Shown: one piece after another, positions 35,992 through 44,039 of the stretch
Layout: each line of letters starts with the position of its first letter
Numbering within the stretch: the first letter of the stretch is position 1
Origin: Kordia jejudonensis
GTDB lineage: Bacteria; Bacteroidota; Bacteroidia; Flavobacteriales; Flavobacteriaceae
Assembly (NCBI RefSeq): GCF_001005315.1
Contig: NZ_LBMG01000029.1
Coordinates: 1-64,000, forward strand
Length of the DNA: 64,000 nucleotides
Reading direction: 5' to 3'
Translations under genes and position numbers: made by a program
The notes under the pieces: model-generated
The model's database searches: none
Seen by the model: only the letters and a program-made list of their open reading frames with translations
Told to the model about the DNA's origin: nothing

Positions 35992-36198
35992 ATGAAAACT
36001 GGTATTCCTAAAAAATTAATGTTAAAAAAAGTAACCATTTCAATTCACAAAATTTATGGTGGCGATGATGTTTCACAGAACGATACAACAGATACTACCA
36101 CGACTGAACTTCCAACATTATCAAGCGCATTTCACGATCCGACGGAATCGCAAATAGATCCGAAATTCTTGAGTTTTAATGCAGGAATTTGTGCATAA
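35992..36198 (+). CDS. Leader-peptide gene 1: RiPP-like precursor with KKLxLKKxTIS...GG leader
   Basis: 68 residues. The leader PKKLMLKKVTISIHKIYGG follows the Bacteroidota class I lanthipeptide-type leader scheme (KKLxLxKxTI-x(n)-GG). The predicted core of about 43 residues is unusually rich in Asp, Thr and Ser (DTTDTTTTELPTLSS) and has one Cys two residues from the C-terminus (NAGICA). It lies 109 bp after the TPR-AraC regulator and ends at a bidirectional terminator. No LanB/LanC, radical-SAM or transporter gene is within the window, so modification would need enzymes encoded elsewhere. Confidence 0.72.
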   Translation: MKTGIPKKLMLKKVTISIHKIYGGDDVSQNDTTDTTTTELPTLSSAFHDPTESQIDPKFLSFNAGICA

Positions 36199-36226
36199 AA
36201 AAGTAGTTTTTACAATACTCAATTAT

Positions 36227-36262
36227 TAAAAAACCAGCGAGATCATTTTCGCTGGTTTTTTT
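36227..36262. terminator. Bidirectional terminator between the two leader-peptide genes
   Basis: AAAAACCAGCGA pairs with TCGCTGGTTTTTT around GATCATT. It sits between the convergent plus-strand and minus-strand peptide genes and has A and T tracts on either side. Confidence 0.9.
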
Positions 36263-36280
36263 GTAATTTCTTCCTATAGA

Positions 36281-36451
36281 TTACATACATCTACATCGTG
36301 AACCATTGTCAGCTGTAGGTGGTGGACAGTGACAGACATCTCCAATAAATGATAATGTATGCACATCAAAACCTCCTTTTAACTCTTGTTGTTGTAGGTT
36401 GGAAACTGCTTTTTTGTTTAGCGATAGATTTTTAAAATTCTGTTTTTTCAT
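36281..36451 (-). CDS. Leader-peptide gene 2: class I lanthipeptide-type precursor with CxC...CxC core
   Basis: A 56-residue open frame (ATG at 36451-36449, TAA at 36283-36281). The leader KNLSLNKKAVSNLQQQELKG, ending in Gly-Gly, fits the Bacteroidota lanthipeptide/GG-leader consensus closely. The 29-residue core begins FDVHTLSFIGDV and contains CHC, then PPPTADNGS, then CRCM at the end: four Cys in two CxC pairs with Thr and Ser between. This favours thioether or disulfide rings. It is convergent with leader gene 1 and about 200 bp from the Coa1-like gene. Modification genes are not nearby. Confidence 0.8.
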   Translation of the reverse strand: MKKQNFKNLSLNKKAVSNLQQQELKGGFDVHTLSFIGDVCHCPPPTADNGSRCRCM

Positions 36452-36645
36452 GATAAAAATGTTTTTTTTGAATTAATAATTTGATCCAAAACTATCCTGA
36501 TTTTAAAGCTCTTGCAAGCGTTCCTTTACCACTTTTATGAAAACAATACCCGTTTTTTATAAAAATCGATTCTTAAAAATCGCCATTGTATCTGTAACTT
36601 TTTCTGTATTTTACAACCTATTACGTATACATAAAAAATAATCTC
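36452..36645. other. Divergent intergenic region between leader gene 2 and the Coa1-like gene
   Basis: 194 bp of A/T-rich DNA with no further open frame of note. It holds the second copy of TTTTTATAAAAATCG (36554-36568), then TTGTATCTGTAAC, which partly matches TTGTATTTCTTAGTTAC found after copy 1. The promoters of both flanking genes must lie here. Confidence 0.5.
36554..36568 (+). promoter_or_regulatory. Palindromic box TTTTTATAAAAATCG, copy 2
   Basis: Exact repeat of the 15-mer at 35908-35922, 78 nt before the ATG of the Coa1-like gene and about 100 nt upstream of minus-strand leader gene 2. A TTG (36587-36589) with TATTTTAC 18 nt on may be the promoter of the Coa1-like gene. Confidence 0.4.
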
Positions 36646-37080
36646 ATGGATGAACACGATATTTTTGAAGAACCTAAAAAAAATTGGTGGCAACGCAATT
36701 GGAAATGGTTTGTTCCGACTGGCTGTTTAACGCTTATTGCCCTTTTTATAATTTCTATCATCACAATGTTTTTTACGGTTACGGCTATGTTGAAAGAATC
36801 TGCTCCGTATGTAGATGCGTACGAAACTGCCACAACCAATAGGTATGTTATAGAACAATTGGGCGAACCTATTGAGCAATCTGCATTGATTAAAGGACAA
36901 ATTTCTGTTGTAAATAATAATACAGACGCAAATATTCGGATTCCACTAAAAGGATCAAAAGGAGAAGCTTTGCTACATGTTATTGGTTCAAAACGCAATG
37001 AACAATGGAAATATAGTAAGATGAAAGTATATTTTACTGCTAGTAAAGATTCGATAGATTTGTTACGAGAATTGCAGTAA
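36646..37080 (+). CDS. Coa1-family membrane protein
   Basis: 144 residues with one N-terminal transmembrane helix (about 25-47) preceded by NWWQRNWKWFVPTGC, and an extracytoplasmic domain with YVIEQLGEPIEQSALIKG and DANIRIPLKGSKGEALLHV. This is the cytochrome c oxidase assembly factor Coa1-like pattern in Bacteroidota. No oxidase genes are near, so a role in respiratory assembly is family-based only. Convergent with bioA, seven bases apart. Confidence 0.78.
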   Translation: MDEHDIFEEPKKNWWQRNWKWFVPTGCLTLIALFIISIITMFFTVTAMLKESAPYVDAYETATTNRYVIEQLGEPIEQSALIKGQISVVNNNTDANIRIPLKGSKGEALLHVIGSKRNEQWKYSKMKVYFTASKDSIDLLRELQ

Positions 37081-37087
37081 ATTGAAT

Positions 37088-38353
37088 TTATAATTCATCC
37101 AGCGTTTCTCGAATAGCTTGGTAAATTTTTTGCAATTGTGCATCTGTAGTAATGTAAGGCGCTAAAATGTAAATTGTATTTCCTAACGGACGCAAACAAA
37201 CACCTTTGCTCATGAATGAATTGAATAGTTTGTCACGCAGATTTCCATAACGCTCCATTTTTATATTCAAATCTAGTGCATAAATTTGTCCTTGCTGACG
37301 TGTATTTCCAACTTTCGGATGTTTTTTGATGATTGCATCAAATGCTTTGTGAGCTGCTTCAATTCGGCTTAAATTTTCCTGCATTTCATTGGATTGCAAC
37401 AAGTCAATTCCCGCTATAGCGGCAGTACATGCTACAGGATTTCCCGAATACGTATGTCCGTGAAAGAAGCCTTTTTTCATGTCATCTGCATAAAATGCAT
37501 CATATATTTTTTGACTACAACTCGTAATTGCCATCGCCACCATTCCCGCGGATAACGCTTTGGATAAGCAGATAATGTCTGGTTTGGTTTCAATGTACTC
37601 AGAAGCAAAGTTTTTACCCGTTTTTCCAAAACCTGTCATTACTTCGTCTGCAATGGTCACTACATTATATTCTTGGGCAATTTTCAAGATTTCGTTAATA
37701 TGAGTCGCTTTGTGCATTTGCATTGCTGCCGCGCCTTGCACCAAAGGTTCATATACAAAAGCGGCAACTTTGTGTTTTGTAATGAGTTGTATGAAAAGAG
37801 TTTTTACCTCTTCCAAATTCTCAGCATTCGGAACAGGAATTCGCGCTACATCAATAAAAAATTCTTCAAAAGGTCCGTTGTAGACCGATAATCCTGAAAC
37901 CGACATGGCACCAAAAGTATCGCCGTGAAAACCATTTTCCAAAGCAATGATTTTTGTGCGTTTTTCGTTGCGATTGAAGTGATATTGCAACGCCATTTTG
38001 ATTGCGACATCAATTGCCGTAGAACCATTGTCTGAAAAGAATAGCTTTTCTTGGTTTTCTGGAAGAATTTTAATGAGTTTTTCCGAAAGTTCTACCGCTG
38101 GTTTGTGCGTAAATCCTGTGAACACCACATGATCCAAGGTTTCCATTTGCTGACGTACTTTGTCAATGATATAATCGTTGCAATGTCCGTACACGCAGGT
38201 ATACCAAGAAGCAATTCCGTCAATGTATTCATTTCCTTTTTCATCATATAAAACAGCGCCTTTTGCTTTGGTAATTGCGATGTGATTTGGATGCGATTTG
38301 TGCTGTGTTAGCGGATGCCAAAGGTGTTTTTTATCTCGTTCTTGTAAATTCAT
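37088..38353 (-). CDS. bioA: Adenosylmethionine-8-amino-7-oxononanoate aminotransferase
   Basis: PLP aminotransferase converting KAPA to DAPA with SAM as amino donor. 421 residues with ASWYTCVYGH near residue 50, the PLP-phosphate site (SDNGSTAIDVAIKMA), DEVMTGFGKTGK and the Schiff-base lysine in CLSKALSAGMV. Ends in a typical class III fold. The ATG overlaps the bioD stop codon by one base. Last gene of the bioF-DUF2007-bioD-bioA operon. Confidence 0.96.
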   Translation of the reverse strand: MNLQERDKKHLWHPLTQHKSHPNHIAITKAKGAVLYDEKGNEYIDGIASWYTCVYGHCNDYIIDKVRQQMETLDHVVFTGFTHKPAVELSEKLIKILPENQEKLFFSDNGSTAIDVAIKMALQYHFNRNEKRTKIIALENGFHGDTFGAMSVSGLSVYNGPFEEFFIDVARIPVPNAENLEEVKTLFIQLITKHKVAAFVYEPLVQGAAAMQMHKATHINEILKIAQEYNVVTIADEVMTGFGKTGKNFASEYIETKPDIICLSKALSAGMVAMAITSCSQKIYDAFYADDMKKGFFHGHTYSGNPVACTAAIAGIDLLQSNEMQENLSRIEAAHKAFDAIIKKHPKVGNTRQQGQIYALDLNIKMERYGNLRDKLFNSFMSKGVCLRPLGNTIYILAPYITTDAQLQKIYQAIRETLDEL

Positions 38354-38964
38354 TATAGTGCTGATTTGAATAATTCTGCGTATTCACGAATGACATTTGG
38401 GTCAAAATATGGTTCTTCTTCAATGCGTCCAATCACAGGAACGTTGGTCATTTTTTTGATGATTGCTTCCGTTGTTGGATGTTCGTTTCCACTAAAAATA
38501 ATTGAAACATTGAATCCTTTTTCTTTGAGTAAATTTACCGTTAATAGCGTATGATTGATACTTCCTAAGTAATGACGCGAAACTACAACAACATGATATT
38601 CAGGCTTTATAAGGTCTAAAATCGTGTGTTTTTCATTTAGTGGAACTAAAACACCGCCAGCGCCTTCGATTACTAAATGATTTTTAGTAGTTGGCTCGTT
38701 TATTGCTTTCAGATTGATGGTTAGATTGTCAATTTCTGCGGAAGCATGCGGACTCATCGGCGTGTTGAGCGCATAACTATTGTTGTGAATTTTTGTATTT
38801 GCATTCGAAATGTAACGTTCAATTTTATGACTGTCTGAATTGTCTAAATCGCCTGCTTGAATCGGCTTCCAATAATCGGCTTCTAGTGCTTCTGTGATGA
38901 TGGCGGAAGCTACTGTTTTTCCTACTTCCGTAGATATTCCTGTGACAAATATTTTTTTCTGCAT
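38353..38964 (-). CDS. bioD: Dethiobiotin synthetase
   Basis: ATP-dependent carboxylase closing the ureido ring of dethiobiotin. 203 residues; the P-loop GISTEVGKT is at residues 9-17, the typical switch AGDLDNSDSHKIE near 38-50 and VIEGAGGVLVPL near 112-125. It overlaps bioA by one base and follows the DUF2007 protein by two bases. Confidence 0.95.
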   Translation of the reverse strand: MQKKIFVTGISTEVGKTVASAIITEALEADYWKPIQAGDLDNSDSHKIERYISNANTKIHNNSYALNTPMSPHASAEIDNLTINLKAINEPTTKNHLVIEGAGGVLVPLNEKHTILDLIKPEYHVVVVSRHYLGSINHTLLTVNLLKEKGFNVSIIFSGNEHPTTEAIIKKMTNVPVIGRIEEEPYFDPNVIREYAELFKSAL

Positions 38965-38966
38965 TG

Positions 38967-39359
38967 TTATTCAGCTTTCTTATTAAAAATTTCTCCGCAC
39001 TCGCCACATTGATACCGTGTTGGCTCGAAGAAAGGAAATAATAGATAGAGTAATTTTTTTCGCGGTGGTGCAATTAATACACGGTTTTCTTGACATTTTG
39101 GACAAATGATTCGATTGCCTTTTCGGTCTACTTCGTATTCGCGAAGTTCATTGTATAGCGCAATTGCTGCTTCTTTATCTCTAACATGGACTTGCAATTT
39201 TACACCGCCAATAGCATGACTGATTAACGGATCGGCATCCAATGTGTGTTCGTCTTTTAGGAATACTTCAATACCTTGCGATTCAAACTTTCCTTTCATG
39301 ACTTGGGCTTCTGCCGTGTAATCGAAAGCGGCTATGGTGTGAAAATCGTTTTTCATCAT
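38967..39359 (-). CDS. DUF2007 (signal-transducing-like) protein with C-terminal zinc ribbon
   Basis: 130 residues. The N-terminal ferredoxin-like DUF2007 domain (about 5-75; FHTIAAFDYTAEAQVMKGKF, then IGGVKLQVHVRDKEAAIAL) is followed by a zinc ribbon with CPKC (about 87-90) and CGEC (about 118-121). It is embedded between bioF and bioD with one- to two-base spacing, so it is expressed with the biotin genes, though no biotin function is known for the family. Confidence 0.82.
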   Translation of the reverse strand: MMKNDFHTIAAFDYTAEAQVMKGKFESQGIEVFLKDEHTLDADPLISHAIGGVKLQVHVRDKEAAIALYNELREYEVDRKGNRIICPKCQENRVLIAPPRKKLLYLLFPFFEPTRYQCGECGEIFNKKAE

Positions 39360-39360
39360 A

Positions 39361-40500
39361 TTATTTATAGTATAAACTTGTGAGTGTGTGGATCATTTCT
39401 TTGATTTCTTTGGTTGAATTGTACGAATGTAAACAAAATCGCAAACGTTCTTTTCCTGCTGGAACTGTTGGCGATATTATTGGTTTTACATCAAATCCTT
39501 TTGCCCGCAATGCTGCTGCTGCTTTTATTACGTTTTCATTTCCAGCAATGATATAACAGTGAATTGCAGAATCGCTGGGAATAAATTTTAACATTGTTGT
39601 TGCTTGCTTGAAGGTGAAAATTCGAAGTTTTAAGCGTTTTACCTCTATACTATCCGCAAGTTGATCGTATGCTGTTTTGATGGTTGCGACGGCATGTGGC
39701 GACAATCCTGTAGTATAGATAAAGCTTCTGGCAAAGTTGATTAGGTACGTTTTTAATTCGTTACTTCCTAAAATTGCTGCTCCATGACAACCTAATGCTT
39801 TTCCAAATGTATAGATTCTGGCAAAGACTTCTTTTTCTAGCCTTAAGTGTTGTAATAAACCTTCTCCATCATCGCCAAAAACGCCTAATGCATGCGCTTC
39901 ATCTACAATGAGGTGGCAATTTTTTTTGTTACAAATCTCAATCATTTTTACCAAGTTTGGCGAATCTCCATCCATGGAAAATACTGATTCTGTAACAATG
40001 TAAAGTTGCTGAGTATCTTCAAGTTGGTTTGAAATGTTGCTTATTTTTTTGGCTACATCTTCTATATCATTGTGTTTGAATTTGTACGATTTGGCAGTAC
40101 TCATACGAATTCCATCACGAATAGATGCATGAATGTATTCATCATATAATATTACGTCGCCACGCAATGGCACAGCCGAAAAGAAGCCAATATTAGCGTC
40201 GTAACCTGAATTGAATAGCAATGCTGCTTCACTGTTGTGAAATGCACAGATTTGCGCTTCTACTTCTTCGTATAGTTCAGAGTTACCCGAAAGTAAACGT
40301 GAACCAGTGGCGCCATTTTGTTTTAGATTTCTATCTGTTAACAGTTGATGTGTTTTATTAAAAATAGATTCGGACTTTCCAAAACCCAAGTAATCATTGG
40401 AAGAAAAATCAATTGCTTTTTTTTCTGTTGAAAGTATACGCAGTGTCTTGTTTTGAATGCGTTCTTGAAGTTTACTTTGTAATTTTTCAGGTAGTTTCAT
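39361..40500 (-). CDS. bioF: 8-amino-7-oxononanoate synthase
   Basis: PLP enzyme condensing pimeloyl-ACP/CoA with alanine to make KAPA. 379 residues: FSSNDYLGFG at about 30-40, NGATGSRLLSGNSELY near 65, the DEAHALGVFGDDGEG PLP/substrate motif and the Schiff-base Lys in YTFGKALGCHGAAI. Its ATG overlaps the stop of the upstream membrane protein gene by four bases (ATGA). First biotin gene of the operon. Confidence 0.95.
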   Translation of the reverse strand: MKLPEKLQSKLQERIQNKTLRILSTEKKAIDFSSNDYLGFGKSESIFNKTHQLLTDRNLKQNGATGSRLLSGNSELYEEVEAQICAFHNSEAALLFNSGYDANIGFFSAVPLRGDVILYDEYIHASIRDGIRMSTAKSYKFKHNDIEDVAKKISNISNQLEDTQQLYIVTESVFSMDGDSPNLVKMIEICNKKNCHLIVDEAHALGVFGDDGEGLLQHLRLEKEVFARIYTFGKALGCHGAAILGSNELKTYLINFARSFIYTTGLSPHAVATIKTAYDQLADSIEVKRLKLRIFTFKQATTMLKFIPSDSAIHCYIIAGNENVIKAAAALRAKGFDVKPIISPTVPAGKERLRFCLHSYNSTKEIKEMIHTLTSLYYK

Positions 40501-41000
40501 AGTTCAACCCATTTTGAATCGTTTGCTACCGTTGCATCTAATAAGTCTATTCCTAAGGATTTCGCTAATTGTTTTCCTGTTTCCAAAGCTTCCTCTTCGT
40601 TGAACATATTATATATTTTGAAATGCTTGTTTCCGAGATACCATAAATTGATTTCAAATACACCTTTTTCTTTTTGAAATACAGAAATGTATTCGAGTTC
40701 AGGCAATGGATTCCATTTTCCTAGTTTGAACCACAGAAATGAACGTTCATGCTTGTATAAATTGTTTTTGAAATCGAAGTAATAGGTTTGGATTATAGAA
40801 TAGTAAAAAGCGCCTGCCAATGCAAGTCCTGCTAATTTTATAGATCCCATTTCTCTTTCAACATATTGTCTTTCAAAGGAGAATTCTAACCTAAAAAAGA
40901 AAAGTAATACACACGCAATTACAACCGTATAAAGAAATGCAGCAATAATGTTATGCCAAAGTGGTCTGTCTCCTTGTGATATAACGATTCTATCTTTCAT
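40497..41000 (-). CDS. Small membrane protein, paralogue of the gene at 29275-29757
   Basis: 167 residues with two hydrophobic helices (about 15-38 and 52-70) and a cytoplasmic C-terminal half. LGKWNPLPELEYISVF, then NKHFKIYNMFNEEEALETGK, then DLLDATVANDSKWVEL align with the paralogue at 29275-29757. It precedes bioF with a four-base overlap, so it is probably the first gene of the biotin operon. Function unknown. Confidence 0.75.
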   Translation of the reverse strand: MKDRIVISQGDRPLWHNIIAAFLYTVVIACVLLFFFRLEFSFERQYVEREMGSIKLAGLALAGAFYYSIIQTYYFDFKNNLYKHERSFLWFKLGKWNPLPELEYISVFQKEKGVFEINLWYLGNKHFKIYNMFNEEEALETGKQLAKSLGIDLLDATVANDSKWVEL

Positions 41001-41057
41001 TGTGTAAAAATACTGATTATCTGCGGAAATTTTTTAAGAAACAGAAGCGATGTGCAA

Positions 41058-41693
41058 CTATTTTGGAATTGTAATTTTATCACCTAAGAATTTTGGTTGC
41101 TTCCCAATTAGCAAGTCTAAACACATGGCAACACGTGCTAATAGTTCTCTCATTTTTACTTTGAAACCATTTCGCCCGCCGACATTTTTTGCATTGAAAC
41201 CAACAGCATTGATTCCTTTGGCTTTTGCGATGGCAATGGCGCGTTCATTGTGAAATTGTTGTGAAATGATAGTTATATCTTCTTGTTGAAATATTTCTTT
41301 ACTTCTGATGACAGAATCCAAGGTTCTAAATCCTGCATAATCTAAAATGATTCGGGATTCGGGAATTCCTGCCGCTATTAAATCTTCTTTGAAGGTTGTG
41401 GGTTCATCGTACGATGTACTTCCGTTATCGCCACTGACTAGAATGTATTTAATTTTTTTTGCGTTGTATAATTTTACGGCGGCGTTGATTCTGTATTTAT
41501 AAAATAGATTCACGTTTCCATTGCTTAAATATTTTCCAGTTCCCAATAGCAATCCAACTTTATTTACTGGAATGTCAGCAACTGTATTGAATGTTTTGCC
41601 TTTGGTACTGAGTTCTACATATGCATTACAGCAAAGTATGACTAGCAGTATTCCTAGCATTGCGTATCCAATTCGTTTAGCCCATTTTTTCAT
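41058..41693 (-). CDS. SanA/YdcF-like DUF218 protein
   Basis: 211 residues with one N-terminal membrane anchor (about 8-28) and a DUF218 domain: VGLLLGTGKYLSNGNVNLFY near 47-66, YILVSGDNGSTSYDEP, ILDYAGFRTLDSVIRSKEIF and QFHNERAIAIAKAKGI. This is the SanA subgroup, linked in E. coli to envelope barrier and vancomycin sensitivity at high temperature. Single gene. Confidence 0.88.
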   Translation of the reverse strand: MKKWAKRIGYAMLGILLVILCCNAYVELSTKGKTFNTVADIPVNKVGLLLGTGKYLSNGNVNLFYKYRINAAVKLYNAKKIKYILVSGDNGSTSYDEPTTFKEDLIAAGIPESRIILDYAGFRTLDSVIRSKEIFQQEDITIISQQFHNERAIAIAKAKGINAVGFNAKNVGGRNGFKVKMRELLARVAMCLDLLIGKQPKFLGDKITIPK

Positions 41694-41833
41694 ATGTATA
41701 AAGATACTTTATTCTATGAAGTGATTCAAACTTTTCAGGTGGAAGCGAAAATTAGAAGTTTTAAATACTGATGACGACTTTTTTGAGTTTTATAGCATTG
41801 TTACGGAACAAAAAAAAGTGTAAATTACTGCTA

Positions 41834-41871
41834 TAAAAAAAGCACCAAACAAATTTGCTTGGTGCTTTTAT
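41834..41871 (-). terminator. Intrinsic terminator of atpD-atpC
   Basis: AAAAGCACCAA and TTGGTGCTTTT form the stem, with an inner CAAA/TTTG pair. It begins about 25 bp beyond the atpC stop on the minus strand. Confidence 0.88.
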
Positions 41872-41894
41872 ATAAATAAGATTTAAAATTATAC

Positions 41895-42170
41895 TTAGTC
41901 TGCAAGTACAATTACTTTATTATCTTTCATTTCAATAGTTCCAGAATTGATCGCTAGACTTGTTTCGTTTTTGTCTTGTGTAAACTTGTCTTGAACGTTT
42001 TCTTCAAGGGTAATGTTTCCTTGAATCTTAACATTTCCTTCGCCTAACAAAGAAACGATTGGTGCGTGACCATTTAACATTTGAAACTCGCCGTTAATTC
42101 CTGGAACCGTTATTGAAGTAACTTCTCCACTGAATAACATCGCTTCTGGTGTAACAATTTCTAAATACAT
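41895..42170 (-). CDS. atpC: ATP synthase F1 epsilon subunit (short form)
   Basis: 91 residues covering only the N-terminal beta-sandwich of epsilon (MYLEIVTPEAMLFSGEVTSI, then GEFQMLNGHAPIVSLLGEG). The C-terminal two-helix domain that inhibits ATP hydrolysis in E. coli (about 135 residues in total) is absent. Short epsilon chains are usual in Bacteroidota. Follows atpD after an 84-bp spacer. Confidence 0.94.
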   Translation of the reverse strand: MYLEIVTPEAMLFSGEVTSITVPGINGEFQMLNGHAPIVSLLGEGNVKIQGNITLEENVQDKFTQDKNETSLAINSGTIEMKDNKVIVLAD

Positions 42171-42180
42171 ATTTTTCTAG

Positions 42181-42250
42181 TATTGAGTTATGAGTACAGA
42201 GATATGAGAATAGTAGCGTTCTCACTACTAACTACTCATTTCTCACTACT
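42181..42250 (-). repeat. Low-complexity AGTGAG/ATGAGTA-type spacer between atpD and atpC
   Basis: On the minus strand the spacer is made of degenerate repeats of AGTGAGAA, ATGAGTAGT and TAGTAGTGAGAA, then an inverted partner (TGAGAA...TTCTCA) and CTCATAACTCAA. It can fold into a hairpin and may be a scattered repeat. No coding content. Confidence 0.4.
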
Positions 42251-42254
42251 TATT

Positions 42255-43766
<1,512 letters not shown>

Positions 43767-43848
43767 TTAAGTGTTTAATGTTTAGGTTATTAAATACTGA
43801 AAAATGGATTTCATATTTTATGCTAAAACATGACCTTTTTTCGCGGTG

Positions 43849-43856
43849 CAAAGATA
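43849..43856 (-). promoter_or_regulatory. -7 box (TATCTTTG) for atpD-atpC
   Basis: The minus strand reads TATCTTTG followed by CACC, an exact TAnnTTTG match about 86 nt before the atpD start. A TTA lies near the -33 position, but TTG is absent. Confidence 0.5.
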
Positions 43857-43981
43857 TATTTTATTAATTAAAATAAGTAGTGTTTTGAGGATGTTTTTTT
43901 CGATTTATTCAAAAACCTTTATTTCTCTATGGTTTTATGGGTGTTGTGTCTAAGGTAGAATTGACAAAAACTTTTGAACTA

Positions 43982-44019
43982 AAAAAAATAGGCTACCGAT
44001 TTGGCAGCCTATTTTTTTA
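43982..44019 (-). terminator. Intrinsic terminator of the TonB-dependent receptor gene
   Basis: AATAGGCT pairs with AGCCTATT, extended inward by CC/GG after one mismatch, with T7 on the minus-strand side, about 20 bp past the receptor stop. Confidence 0.88.
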
Positions 44020-44039
44020 TATACTTTGTGTTTTTTAAC

